Shown here piece by piece: positions 1 to 10,425 of a stretch of 64,000 nucleotides of DNA. Numbering within the stretch: the stretch's first letter is position 1; each line of letters starts with the position of its first letter. The notes below the pieces were generated by a model, which saw only the letters and a list, made by a program, of their open reading frames with translations, had not been told where the DNA came from and did not search any database. A program made the translations under genes and the position numbers. Source of the stretch: Flavimaricola sp. (GTDB lineage: Bacteria; Pseudomonadota; Alphaproteobacteria; Rhodobacterales; Rhodobacteraceae); NCBI GenBank assembly GCA_029255105.1, contig JAQWWH010000041.1, forward strand, positions 31,493-95,492, written 5' to 3'.

Positions 1-554
<554 letters not shown>

Positions 555-570
555 GTTCAGCCCCTTTCGC

Positions 571-1929
571 TTACCAGCGGCGCTCAAAGCGGCGACGAAG
601 AAGAATGGCGATGATATTCATCGTCATCAGGAAGAGGAGCAGGATGATAATGCCCCCCCATGCGCGTTCATAATAGGCCGGATCGGCGCGCTTGGCCCAT
701 TCATAAATCTGGGCCGGCATGGCCGAGTTCGGCGACAAGAAGCCTTCGGCGATCCCGTCGGGGTAGTTTGAGGCGATAAAGCCCACCATCCCGATCAGCA
801 ACAAGGGCGCGGTTTCACCCAGAGCCTGTGCCAGACCAAGGATCGTTCCCGTCAGAATGCCCGGCATGGCCAGCGGCAGGACGTGATGGAAGATCGACTG
901 CATCTTGGAGGCCCCTACCCCCAGTGCCGCGTCCCGGATCGAGGGCGGCACGGACTTGAGGCTGGCGCGGGTCGAGATGATGATAGTGGGCAGGGTCATC
1001 AACGTCAGGACAAGGCCCCCCACCAACGGTGCGGACTGGGGCAGATGCGCCACCTGAATAAAGATCGCAAGGCCAAGGATACCGAAAACGATGGACGGCA
1101 CGGCGGCGAGGTTTGAGATGTTGACCTCGATAAAGTCGGTGAACCTGTTCTGCGGGGCAAATTCCTCAAGATAGATCGAGGTCGCGACGCCAATGGGCAG
1201 CGACAAGACCAGAACCACCAGCATCATGAAAAAGCTGCCAATCATCGACACACCGATACCGGCCTGTTCGGGTCGCGACTCAGAGGCATCTGATCCGGTG
1301 ATGAAGGCCCAGTTGAACCGGCGCTCTACCAGTCCGGCCTCTTGCAGGGCGTCGACCACGTCCAGATGCTCGGGCGACAGGTTGCGGTCGCGGGCCAGAC
1401 TTTCGCGGGTCACGCGGCCCTTGAGGTATCCGTCCACCCGGCTCGAGGCGAGGACCTCGAACGTGACGGTCTGCCCGACAAGGGATGTATCATCCAGCAC
1501 CGCCCGGCGGATCTGCGCGGCTGCACCCGAGGACAGCATCTGGTCAAGATCGCCCACGGCAATCTCGGTCGTGATGCCACGGGCGACAAGCGTCTGTTCC
1601 AATGCCGCGTCGATGATGCCGCCGTAGCCAAAGGTCGTGGTCTTGGCGATCACTTCCGCGTCGCCGGTGCCATCAGGATCCAGCTTTTGCGCATCAAGCG
1701 TCACGTCCATCATCACGAAGGTCTGGGTAAAGGCCCGCGTTCCATTCGATACGATGGCTGTCAAAAGGGCGATCAGGAAGAACATCCCAACGGCAAGGGC
1801 CGCAATGCCATAGGCCTGAAACCGGGCCTCAGCCGCGTTACGCTTTTTCGTCCGCTCATCCAGTTGCAACAAGGATGTCTTGGCGCGGCTGTGCCCGTCG
1901 GTGGACCTGTCTGCGCTTGCGTCGGTCAT
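571..1929 (-). CDS. pstA: Phosphate ABC transporter permease PstA
   Basis: 452 aa with a large N-terminal extension and permease core ([44 protein letters not shown]); pst operon context. Confidence 0.93.
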   Translation of the reverse strand: MTDASADRSTDGHSRAKTSLLQLDERTKKRNAAEARFQAYGIAALAVGMFFLIALLTAIVSNGTRAFTQTFVMMDVTLDAQKLDPDGTGDAEVIAKTTTFGYGGIIDAALEQTLVARGITTEIAVGDLDQMLSSGAAAQIRRAVLDDTSLVGQTVTFEVLASSRVDGYLKGRVTRESLARDRNLSPEHLDVVDALQEAGLVERRFNWAFITGSDASESRPEQAGIGVSMIGSFFMMLVVLVLSLPIGVATSIYLEEFAPQNRFTDFIEVNISNLAAVPSIVFGILGLAIFIQVAHLPQSAPLVGGLVLTLMTLPTIIISTRASLKSVPPSIRDAALGVGASKMQSIFHHVLPLAMPGILTGTILGLAQALGETAPLLLIGMVGFIASNYPDGIAEGFLSPNSAMPAQIYEWAKRADPAYYERAWGGIIILLLFLMTMNIIAILLRRRFERRW

Positions 1930-3398
1930 TCGTATTGCTCCCGGTACTTGCGGACGATCCAGAGGGCAAAGACGTTCAGGCCCAGTGTGATGACAAAGAG
2001 GGTCATGCCCAGTGAAAAGGCGACCAGCGCCTCGGGCGAGGAAAAATCGGCGTCCCCGGTCAGCTGACTGACGATCTTGGCGGTGACGGTCGTCATCGCC
2101 TCGAAGGGGTTCAGCGATAGGCGGGCTGCCGCCCCTGCCCCCAGAACCACGATCATCGTCTCCCCAATGGCGCGCGAGGCGGCCAGAAGGATGGCGCCGA
2201 CGATCCCCGGTAAAGCGGCAGGAAGAACCACCTGACGCACCGTTTCAGAGCGCGTTGCCCCAAGGCCAAGCGATCCGTCCCGCATCGACTGGGGCACCGC
2301 GTTGATGATGTCGTCTGACAGGGACGACACGAAGGGGATCAACATGATCCCCATGACAAGGCCCGCTGTCATGACTGCCGTGCCGCCGCCCATCCAGGTC
2401 ACACCCAGAATACCGCCTTCGCCAAACACGTTGACCAGAAGCGGCCCGACCGTCAGCAGGGCGAAAAGACCGTAGACGATGGTCGGGATACCGGCGAGCA
2501 CTTCAAGCAGTGGCTTGGCGATGGCCCGGACCTTGGGGGTGGCATATTCGGACAGGTAGATGGCGGCAAAAAGACCGATCGGCACCGCAACCGCCAAGGC
2601 GATGATCGAGATGTAGAACGTGCCCCACAGCAGCGGCAGGATCCCCAGCTCGGACCCGCCCCCAAAGGACGGGGACCATGTCAGGCCAAAGAAGAACTGG
2701 CTCGCCGGGTAAAGTCCAAAGAACTTTACCGTATTGAAGATCAGCGACAGGACGATGCCGACCGTCGTCAGGATGGCGATACAGGCCGCAGCAATCAGGA
2801 CGACCTTGATCCCGGCCTCAACCACGTTGCGGGCCCGGAAATCGCGGTTGGTCCGGGCCAGTGCAAAGACCGCCCCGACCAGAGCGACGCCAATGACGGC
2901 CACTACCATCAGAAAGCTGCCCGATGTGGAAAGGGTCCGGTACCGCTGAGCGGCAGCAAGGGTCTCGCGGCTGACATCGGACCCCAGGGCAACCCCAACC
3001 TGCGAAAGGCGTTCGCGCACATCGGTGAATTCCGTGCGGATATCGCGGGCGGCATCGTCGGTCATGACGCCTTGGCTGACTGCCAGATCAAGGCCATCGG
3101 CCACGCGTCGCACATCGCTTAGGACAAGGCCAAGGGTCCCGCTATCTCCCGCCTCGACCGAGGTGATCATCGGGGCGATCATCCGATTGATCGCCAGAGG
3201 CTGGGCAAACAGCCACAAGGCCAAAAGCAAAAGCGCGGGAACCGACGTCAGCATGGCGACGTGGCTTCCGTAATAGACCGGCAGGGAATGAAGATTGCGG
3301 ATGTTACCGTCTGCCGACTGCATGGCGCGGCCACGACCCACAACAAAGCCAACAGCAGCAAGGATCAGAACGATCAAGGCGATCCATAATGCGGACAT
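1926..3398 (-). CDS. pstC: Phosphate ABC transporter permease PstC
   Basis: 490 aa; AIYLSEYATPKVRAIAKPLLEVLAGIPTIVYGLFALLTVGP; 4-bp overlap with pstA. Confidence 0.93.
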   Translation of the reverse strand: MSALWIALIVLILAAVGFVVGRGRAMQSADGNIRNLHSLPVYYGSHVAMLTSVPALLLLALWLFAQPLAINRMIAPMITSVEAGDSGTLGLVLSDVRRVADGLDLAVSQGVMTDDAARDIRTEFTDVRERLSQVGVALGSDVSRETLAAAQRYRTLSTSGSFLMVVAVIGVALVGAVFALARTNRDFRARNVVEAGIKVVLIAAACIAILTTVGIVLSLIFNTVKFFGLYPASQFFFGLTWSPSFGGGSELGILPLLWGTFYISIIALAVAVPIGLFAAIYLSEYATPKVRAIAKPLLEVLAGIPTIVYGLFALLTVGPLLVNVFGEGGILGVTWMGGGTAVMTAGLVMGIMLIPFVSSLSDDIINAVPQSMRDGSLGLGATRSETVRQVVLPAALPGIVGAILLAASRAIGETMIVVLGAGAAARLSLNPFEAMTTVTAKIVSQLTGDADFSSPEALVAFSLGMTLFVITLGLNVFALWIVRKYREQYE

Positions 3399-3431
3399 GT
3401 CAGCTCCAGGTAGTCAAATCTTGGGGTTGGA

Positions 3432-3450
3432 GGGCGGCTGGACGCCGCCC
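3432..3450. promoter_or_regulatory. Hairpin in pstS-pstC intergenic region
   Basis: gggcggc-TGGAC-gccgccc, perfect 7-bp stem with 5-nt loop just downstream of the pstS stop; no clear T-run. Confidence 0.4.
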
Positions 3451-3462
3451 CCCGAAAGGCGA

Positions 3463-4497
3463 TTACATGTCGCCCATGGTCTCTTCTGCTGCGATCATGG
3501 CCTGAGTAGCGGCCAGCTCGGGGTCAGACACAAGGCCATACTGGGCCAGCGGGCCGGACGGGCCAGCCATGTCGTCGGACACGAAGAACTCAGCGTATTC
3601 CTTCAGGCCGGGGATGACGCCGATGTGAGCCTTCTTGATGTAGAAGTACAGCGGACGCGACACGGGGTACTCGGCCGATGCGATGGCTTCGACGGTGGGA
3701 ACAACGCCGTTCATGGTCGCAACCTGAAGGGTGTCGGTGTTGTTCTCGTAGAAGGCCAGACCAAAGATGCCGATGCCGTTCGGGTTCGAGCCGATGCGGG
3801 CCAGGGTCTCGGTGTAGTCGCCATCGATGTCGATCGAGATGCCGTCGGTGCGCACTGCAATGCAGGCGTCCTCAGCGTCGTCCTCGGACATGCCCGAAGC
3901 GATCATGCCTTCCAGGGCGCCAGTGGCTTCGCAGCCAGCTGCCAGAACCTGCTCTTCGAACACTTCGCGTGTGCCGTGGCGGGTGCCGGGGATGAAGGCC
4001 AGGATTTCCTGGTCGGGGAACGACGGGTTGACCTGGTTCCAGTTGGTGTTGGGGTTCTCGACCACGGCACCGTCAACGACGATCATCGGGGCCAGAGCCA
4101 GGAACCAGTCAGACGGGGTAAAGGCGAAAGACGCGCCATTGATGTCGGACGCGAAAACGATTCCATCGTAGCCGATGCGAACCTCGATGATGTCGGTCAC
4201 GCCGTTGGCAGCACAGGCTTCGATCTCACCGGCACGGATGCCGCGCGATGCGTTGGCGATGTCGATCTGGTTCTCGCCGACGCCCTCACAGAAGCGGGCC
4301 AGACCAGCAGAGGAACCGCCGGATTCGACAACGGGTGTCGGGAAGTCGAAGTTTTCGCCAAAGGCTTCTGCCACGATCGAGGCGTAGGGCAGGACGGTGG
4401 ACGAACCGGCGACCTGGACGTTGTCACGGGCCGCAGCCGAAGTTGCGAGCGCTGCAGAGATGGCCAGCGCAGAGGCGGCCAGTTTCACGAAGGACAT
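3463..4497 (-). CDS. pstS: Phosphate ABC transporter substrate-binding protein PstS
   Basis: 344 aa, signal peptide then DNVQVAGSSTVLPYASIVAEAFGE; PstS-like core. Confidence 0.93.
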   Translation of the reverse strand: MSFVKLAASALAISAALATSAAARDNVQVAGSSTVLPYASIVAEAFGENFDFPTPVVESGGSSAGLARFCEGVGENQIDIANASRGIRAGEIEACAANGVTDIIEVRIGYDGIVFASDINGASFAFTPSDWFLALAPMIVVDGAVVENPNTNWNQVNPSFPDQEILAFIPGTRHGTREVFEEQVLAAGCEATGALEGMIASGMSEDDAEDACIAVRTDGISIDIDGDYTETLARIGSNPNGIGIFGLAFYENNTDTLQVATMNGVVPTVEAIASAEYPVSRPLYFYIKKAHIGVIPGLKEYAEFFVSDDMAGPSGPLAQYGLVSDPELAATQAMIAAEETMGDM

Positions 4498-4582
4498 ATG
4501 ATGCTCCTGTAATTCCGTTTGTCAGACCGCACGCGAACCGGCGATCTCTGCCGACCTGCTAGGCCCCCTGCACCAACCTTTT

Positions 4583-4611
4583 GTGACATTTTTGTAAAAG
4601 TTATGTGACAG
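4583..4611 (-). promoter_or_regulatory. Putative Pho box (three half-sites at 11-bp spacing)
   Basis: Reverse strand reads CTGTCACATAA CTTTTACAAAA ATGTCAC; half-sites resemble CTGTCAT/C with 11-bp periodicity, upstream of pstS. Confidence 0.75.
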
Positions 4612-4658
4612 TCCACTTTAGCCCAAAGATCCGGCCCCAAAGTGACCCAAGGTAAGGT

Positions 4659-5759
4659 TTATTCCAGAGGCAGGATGACCATGAAACGACTACCTTTTCC
4701 CAGTTCGCTGTCGATGCGAAGACGCCCGCGATGCCGGTTCACGATATGCTTCACAATCGCAAGCCCTAGTCCCGTCCCCCCCATTTCGCGCGACCTGTGG
4801 TTGTCGACGCGGTAGAATCGCTCGGTCAGGCGGGGAATATGGTGGGGGGCGATTCCCTCTCCGTGGTCGGTGACAGAGATCCGGACGCCCTTGGACCTCA
4901 AGCTCGGCTCTTCTACCGGGCCGGACAGGGCGATCTCGACCTGCTTGTCGTTGCCACCATACTTGACCGCGTTCTCGATCAGGTTGGTGATGACCTGCTG
5001 CAACTGACGGCCATCGCCCGGGATCTCGGGAAAGGTTGCGGCCATGGCACCGGCCATGGCACCGGCCTGGGTTTCGGCCTGGGTTTCTGCAAGGGCTACT
5101 GGCCTCTCGACCACGAGGCGGACGCCGGCCTTTTCGGCCACGGGGGTAATTGCCGCCACGACCCGGTCCAATATGGCGGACAGGTCCACCATGTCGCGCG
5201 GGCGCATTCGCTCTTCCTGTTCCACCCGGCTTAGCCAGAGAAGGTCGTCGACCAGTCTTGCCATGCGACCGGCCTCTTTCTCCATGATGCCCAGGAACCG
5301 AGTCCGGGCCTCGGGGTCGTCGCGGGCCGCCCCTTTGAGGGTTTCGACAAAGCCCAAAAGGGCCGTCAGCGGGGTGCGCAATTCGTGGCTCACGTTAGCT
5401 ACGAAGTCGCGTCGGATCTGGCTCGATTCCTCGACCGCGGTCATGTCCTCAAAGCTGAGAACGACGCCGCGCCCCACCTGCATTGGCACAGCACCGACCG
5501 TAACCTGCCAGTATGTATCCCTGCGCCCTTCGGTTCCCAGATATCGGGTCTGCCTTACCGTCCCATCCCGCACCGTCTGTTCGATTGCATCGAGGATCGC
5601 TGGCTGACGAAATGCAGTAATGTAATGCATGCCCCGACCGTCGTTGCCGAACAGACGGATCGCGGCCTCATTGACCTCGGCCACACGTTCGTTCGGACCG
5701 ACAATGACAACCGGCATGGGAAGCACTGTTATAAGAGAAGAAAGCGTTTCAGGCAGCAT
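4659..5759 (-). CDS. phoR: Phosphate regulon sensor histidine kinase PhoR
   Basis: PAS domain, HisKA RRDFVANVSHELRTPLTALLGFVETLKGAA, HATPase GGTGLGLAIVKHIVNRHRGRLRI; next to pst. Confidence 0.9.
   Translation of the reverse strand: MLPETLSSLITVLPMPVVIVGPNERVAEVNEAAIRLFGNDGRGMHYITAFRQPAILDAIEQTVRDGTVRQTRYLGTEGRRDTYWQVTVGAVPMQVGRGVVLSFEDMTAVEESSQIRRDFVANVSHELRTPLTALLGFVETLKGAARDDPEARTRFLGIMEKEAGRMARLVDDLLWLSRVEQEERMRPRDMVDLSAILDRVVAAITPVAEKAGVRLVVERPVALAETQAETQAGAMAGAMAATFPEIPGDGRQLQQVITNLIENAVKYGGNDKQVEIALSGPVEEPSLRSKGVRISVTDHGEGIAPHHIPRLTERFYRVDNHRSREMGGTGLGLAIVKHIVNRHRGRLRIDSELGKGSRFMVILPLE
5041..5088. repeat. Two adjacent 12-bp tandem duplications inside phoR
   Basis: gccatggcaccg x2 (5041-5064) then gcctgggtttcg/gcctgggtttct (5065-5088); encodes AETQAETQAGAMAGAMA. 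Confidence 0.9.
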
Positions 5760-6041
5760 TTCGAAATTTGGTCCAATTCTGGAGCTTCATGCCGATTGGT
5801 CACGATTCGAGAACAATTGCAAAAGGTCTGGTTTTCACTACTTGACCCAACGTGCGGCGGGCTGTTGATGTTCCTAACATAGGTCAAAACCAGTCTGTCG
5901 TGGAATGTCATTGTTCTTCTGAGGTTTTATGTGACCGTCCCAACTGGATTGACATGTGCGATCTCGAGGGCGGCGGCGTTATAGATGGCAAAGACCATGA
6001 TGATTGTAGGCACACTGGAACACTGAAATTCGGCAGTTGCG

Positions 6042-6329
6042 ATGCTGCAAGTCGCAACGGGTCTGGTTTTCGTTGACTATTCAAACGTCAAGCAAAGCAT
6101 TTGGTCCGACCCGTCAATGGATCTGGTTCTCTCGGCACTTGTCTCATCCGACTTTGACGCCCTTGATGTAGCGCAGCAACTGACGGATGCCGGGTTCACC
6201 GGCAAATATCGCGCCGTCGCCAAAAGCCTGCCAAACCCAGCAGCCGTAAAAGCCGAAGTAAGCTGGATTGCCCCACAGCTGGATTTCGACATCTTCATCC
6301 TGGACCAGTTGTCCCCTGACGCATCATGA
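6042..6329 (+). CDS. Small hypothetical protein; start uncertain (6042 or internal Met)
   Basis: 95 aa; C-terminus FTGKYRAVAKSLPNPAAVKAEVSWIAPQLDFDIFIL resembles the end of a receiver-like domain. Confidence 0.5.
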   Translation: MLQVATGLVFVDYSNVKQSIWSDPSMDLVLSALVSSDFDALDVAQQLTDAGFTGKYRAVAKSLPNPAAVKAEVSWIAPQLDFDIFILDQLSPDAS

Positions 6330-7511
6330 GGCGGCGCGGGCGGCCCTGACCATCTCGGAGATCAGCAACTCCGGCTCTTCTATCCCCACGGACACCCGGA
6401 AAAAGCCCTGACTGATGCCAAGGTCAGCCTGCGCCTCGGCACTAAGCGCCCTGTGCGAGGATGAGGCGGGATGTGACAGGGTCGTGCCCACGTCCCCCAG
6501 CGTCGGGGCAAAGGCCACATCGGGCGCGGCCCGGGTCATGGCATTGGCCGCAGCCCTGCCCCCGGCCAGTTCAAAGCTCAGCATATTGCCGCCCTGCCCG
6601 CCAAACAGGCCTACCGCCCGGTTGTGGTCGGGGTGGTCGGGCCGGGTCGGATAGATCACCCGCGTCACCCCCGGCACCTCTGCCAGCGCATCGGCCAACA
6701 GTCGGGCCGTGGACTGCGACCGGTCAAAGCGCAGGTCAAAGGAATGCATCCCCCGTTCCGCCATCCAGCAGTCATAGGGGCTGGGCGTCATGCCCCAGGT
6801 GGCGTTCGCGGTGGCAATGGCCAGCCGCAGATCGGGATCGCGGGCGGCAACGTAGCCCAGAGTGGCATCCGAATGACCGGCCAAAAGCTTTGTCACAGAA
6901 TGAATAGTGATGTCGGCCCCGTGGGCAAACGGCTGATACAGACGCGGGGTGGTGAAGGTGTTGTCAACGACCAGCAGGATGCCGTGTTCCTTGGCCAGGG
7001 CGGCAATCCCCTCCATATCCGCCACGCGGATTGTGGGGTTCGAGATGACCTCGACCACGATCATCCGCGTATTAGGGCGGAGTGCGGCCCGCATGGCCCC
7101 TACATCGGTGGGATCAGCCACCGATGTATCGATGCCAAAGCGGGGCAGATCCTGCGTCATCAGGCGCAGAGTGCGGCCGTATAGCTGGTCGCCCCCCAGC
7201 ACATGATCCCCCGCCTTCAACACCCCGAGGAACGCGGCCCCGATGGCCGCCATGCCCGAGCCTGTCATGATACCGGGTGTGTCAAACAACTCCGGCGCCC
7301 CTTCCAGCATGTCGATCTTGGCAGCCACCACGTCGGCATTGGGGTGGCCTTCGCGGGCGTAGGTGTAGCCGGTTCCATCCGTATACTGCGCATCCAGCGC
7401 GTCTGGGTCGGGCGAGGCATATACGACAGACGGTTGCAGCGGCGTGACCACCGGGCGCGAGGTCGAGGTGGGCCAGCTCGTCCGGCGGACGAGGCTCTTG
7501 GGGATGTCCAT
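6324..7511 (-). CDS. Cys/Met metabolism PLP-dependent enzyme (cystathionine beta-lyase / trans-sulfuration family)
   Basis: 395 aa; YAREGHPNADVV, VVDNTFTTPRLYQPFAHGADITIHSVTKLLAGHSDATLG (PLP lysine motif). Confidence 0.88.
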   Translation of the reverse strand: MDIPKSLVRRTSWPTSTSRPVVTPLQPSVVYASPDPDALDAQYTDGTGYTYAREGHPNADVVAAKIDMLEGAPELFDTPGIMTGSGMAAIGAAFLGVLKAGDHVLGGDQLYGRTLRLMTQDLPRFGIDTSVADPTDVGAMRAALRPNTRMIVVEVISNPTIRVADMEGIAALAKEHGILLVVDNTFTTPRLYQPFAHGADITIHSVTKLLAGHSDATLGYVAARDPDLRLAIATANATWGMTPSPYDCWMAERGMHSFDLRFDRSQSTARLLADALAEVPGVTRVIYPTRPDHPDHNRAVGLFGGQGGNMLSFELAGGRAAANAMTRAAPDVAFAPTLGDVGTTLSHPASSSHRALSAEAQADLGISQGFFRVSVGIEEPELLISEMVRAARAAS

Positions 7512-7512
7512 G

Positions 7513-8031
7513 TCAGACCTCTTTCAACCCGTCGCGAAACCTGCGGGCGTTGCTTTGGTAGTTCAGGGCCGAGGCACGCAGCTCTTCGATGGCCTCTTCG
7601 TCCAGCATGCGGGTGACCTTGCCCGGCGCACCTATGACGAGCGAGCCGTCGGGGATCACCTTGCCTTCGGGGATCAGGGCCCCTGCCCCGATCAGGCAAT
7701 TGCGCCCGATGACCGCCCGGTTGAGGACCGTGGCCCCCATCCCGATCAGGCTGTTGTCGCCGATGGTGCAGCCATGCAGCATCGCCTTGTGCCCGATGGT
7801 GCAGCCCGCGCCGATGGTGATCGGACAGCCCGGATCGGTGTGCAGGACGCTGTTTTCCTGAATATTGGACCCTTCGCCCAGCACAATCGCCTCGTAGTCG
7901 CCCCGGATCACTGTTCCGAACCAGACCGACGAATGGGCCGACAGGGTGACCCGGCCGATGATGTGACAGCCGGGGGCGACCCAGGCGGTTTCGGCGATGC
8001 GGGGGCTGGTGCCGTCGATGGAATAGATCAT
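7513..8031 (-). CDS. Gamma carbonic anhydrase family protein
   Basis: 172 aa left-handed beta-helix hexapeptides: [66 protein letters not shown]. Confidence 0.9.
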   Translation of the reverse strand: MIYSIDGTSPRIAETAWVAPGCHIIGRVTLSAHSSVWFGTVIRGDYEAIVLGEGSNIQENSVLHTDPGCPITIGAGCTIGHKAMLHGCTIGDNSLIGMGATVLNRAVIGRNCLIGAGALIPEGKVIPDGSLVIGAPGKVTRMLDEEAIEELRASALNYQSNARRFRDGLKEV

Positions 8032-8678
8032 GACTGCTCCTCAAACTCGGACTGCAACTTGCGGACGTGATCGGTCAGGCCGGGTTGCTGACTGCGCCGA
8101 AGACGCTCTGCCGTCACGATGCTTTTCAGCTTCGCCTCGGTCGCGTCCAGATCGTCGTTGACCAGAACGTAGTCGTAGCCGTCCCAATGGCTGATCTCGT
8201 CCCAGCTTTTGAGCATTCTTTTGGCAATCGTCTCGGGCCCGTCCTGGCCCCGGCTGACCAGCCGGCGGCGCAGTTCCGCGATTGAGGGCGGCAGGAAGAA
8301 GATCGACAGCACGTGTTTGCCAAGAGCCGAGTTCTTGATTTGCTGCGCCCCTTGCCAGTCCACATCAAACAAAACGTCCCGCCCGTCTTCGATGGCCGCC
8401 TCAACCGGTCCTCGAGGGGAGCCGTAGAAATTGCCGAACACATGCGCATGCTCAAGCATCTGGCCATCGGCGACCTGCGATTTGAAGGCGGCCTCTGTCA
8501 GAAAGTGGTAGTCGCTGCCATCCACCTCGCCCGGACGCGGGGCACGGGTTGTGGCCGAAACCGAAAACCGGATCGTGTCGTCCCAGTCGCGCAGGCGCCG
8601 GGTCAACGTCGTCTTGCCCGCCCCCGAAGGCGAGGACAGGATGATAAGTAGGCCGCGACGAGAGGATGGGGCTGACAT
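8028..8678 (-). CDS. gmk: Guanylate kinase
   Basis: 216 aa; [42 protein letters not shown]. Confidence 0.96.
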   Translation of the reverse strand: MSAPSSRRGLLIILSSPSGAGKTTLTRRLRDWDDTIRFSVSATTRAPRPGEVDGSDYHFLTEAAFKSQVADGQMLEHAHVFGNFYGSPRGPVEAAIEDGRDVLFDVDWQGAQQIKNSALGKHVLSIFFLPPSIAELRRRLVSRGQDGPETIAKRMLKSWDEISHWDGYDYVLVNDDLDATEAKLKSIVTAERLRRSQQPGLTDHVRKLQSEFEEQS

Positions 8679-8681
8679 GGG

Positions 8682-9566
8682 CTATTCCACGTTCTGGATT
8701 TGCTCGCGCATCTGGTCGATGGCAGCCTTGAGGTCAAGGCCGATCCGGGTCAGCGGGGCCGAACCAGACTTGGAGCAGACGGTATTGGCCTCGCGGTTGA
8801 ATTCCTGGGTCAGGAAATCCAGCTTGCGGCCCTGAGGGCCATCCGTGGCCAAAAGAACCCTTGCCGCCGCGATATGGGCGCGCAGCCGGTCAAGCTCTTC
8901 GGTGATGTCGGATTTGACGGCCAAGAGGGCAAGTTCCTGTGCAATGCGGCCTTCCTCGACCTCTGTCACATCCGTCACGATCCGGCGCAGCGCGGCGGAA
9001 AGCGAGGCGCGCACCTCAGGGCGGCGGGCCTCTGCCGCGGCACTCGCCTCTTCGATCAGGCCTTCGATGCTGTCCAACTGGGCGGCGATGACCCCATGCA
9101 GTGCCGCCCCTTCCGAGGCGCGCATGGCGGCGAAATCGGCAAGCAATAGATCGAAATCCGCCAACAGCGCCTCTGGCAGGCCCTCGTCGCTGCCCTCGGC
9201 CGGGCTTTGACCCTGCACGATAACGCCGCGTTGGCCCAGCACATCCGCCGCAGTCGGCTGACCCAGAGTGACGCCCATGGCAAAGGCCCGTTCCTGCACC
9301 TGGTCCAATGCGCCCAGCACCCGGTCAAGCTGGTCCTGGTCCAGAACCAGTGCTGTCGCCGCCTCGTCCCGCGTCAGGCGAAGCCCGACGGTCACGTTGC
9401 CCCGCGTCAGCCGGGCCGACAATGCCGCCCGCAGACCCGCCTCGAGCCCCGGGATCCCTTCGGGAAGCCGCAGCCGAAGATCCAGACCGCGCCCGTTCAC
9501 ACCCCGCATTTCCCAGGCCCAAGCCTGTGTCGCGTGGCTGCCGGTACGGCTGGCAAAAGCTGTCAT
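8682..9566 (-). CDS. YicC family protein (start taken at MTAFASRTG)
   Basis: Conserved N-terminus MTAFAS...WEMRGVNGRGLDLRLRLPEG and C-terminus FLTQEFNREANTVCSKSGSAPLTRIGLDLKAAIDQMREQIQNVE. Confidence 0.94.
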   Translation of the reverse strand: MTAFASRTGSHATQAWAWEMRGVNGRGLDLRLRLPEGIPGLEAGLRAALSARLTRGNVTVGLRLTRDEAATALVLDQDQLDRVLGALDQVQERAFAMGVTLGQPTAADVLGQRGVIVQGQSPAEGSDEGLPEALLADFDLLLADFAAMRASEGAALHGVIAAQLDSIEGLIEEASAAAEARRPEVRASLSAALRRIVTDVTEVEEGRIAQELALLAVKSDITEELDRLRAHIAAARVLLATDGPQGRKLDFLTQEFNREANTVCSKSGSAPLTRIGLDLKAAIDQMREQIQNVE

Positions 9567-9768
9567 GGACTGAAGCAAGGCAAAGCTTTCTGAAAGGGGA
9601 GGACAGGAAAACGTATCCCCGCACAGGTAATGGCAAACCATGCCGAGGGGCAACCCTGCGTCGGTTAGCGGGACGGAACGTTAACCTTTTAGGCAATTTC
9701 AGGGCACCAGAATCGGGCCCGGAGCGTATACCTAAACAGGCGATTAACGGGCGGGGAGAGTTTTGCCG

Positions 9769-10419
9769 ATGTTTTTCAATGACAATGAAGCCAATCACGA
9801 CCTGCCTTTTGCGGAAGTTGTGCCCCTTTCTTCGCGGATCCAGCCCGATCAGGCTGTGACAATTCTGGGGCAACTGGAACAGTGTTGGCGGGGCCTTTGT
9901 CGGCCCGACGGTACGCCCTACCGGTCCGACATCACTGCCAGCGCCCTTGGGCCCGCCCTCCCCTACGCCTTTCTCGCCGAACGGGTCGCGGCAAGCACCC
10001 TGCGCCTGCGGGTCGCTGGGCGCGAGTTGGACCTGATCGCAGGAATGGAGGTGCGGGGCCTGCCGCTAAGTGCGCTGTTTTCAGTCCCCGCGCGCAAGAC
10101 CCTGACAGAGGCGACCCAGACCATGACGGAACGACCGGCACTTGTGGAATTGCTACTCAGCCTGCCGAGCGGTCTTTTGCGCCGCGCGCAAAGGGGGCGG
10201 ATGATGCTGTTGCCCCTGCGGGACGATGCTGGTGGCCTGACCCGTGTGATGGGCGCCATCGTGCTGGACGAAAAGGTCCATGGCCGAGCGCCGGTGCGGC
10301 TGGATATCCCCGAAGATCAGCCTGTCCGGGTGGAACCGGTTCCAATACGCGCGGTCGCCCCAGTAAAAAGGCCGGGCAACGGGCGCCCGGCCTTGCGGCT
10401 TGTCGTGTCGAACGACTAG
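9769..10419 (+). CDS. PAS domain-containing protein
   Basis: About 216 aa; PAS-like core ITASALGPALPYAFLAERVAASTLRLRVAGRELDLIAGMEVRGLPLSALFS. Confidence 0.75.
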   Translation: MFFNDNEANHDLPFAEVVPLSSRIQPDQAVTILGQLEQCWRGLCRPDGTPYRSDITASALGPALPYAFLAERVAASTLRLRVAGRELDLIAGMEVRGLPLSALFSVPARKTLTEATQTMTERPALVELLLSLPSGLLRRAQRGRMMLLPLRDDAGGLTRVMGAIVLDEKVHGRAPVRLDIPEDQPVRVEPVPIRAVAPVKRPGNGRPALRLVVSND

Positions 10420-10425
10420 ACGGCA

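Noticed and set aside
9679-9684. TTAACC upstream of the PAS-domain gene as a CtrA site
   Set aside because: Only a single half-site; the second half at N7 does not match (GGCA), so below the standard used for the other boxes.
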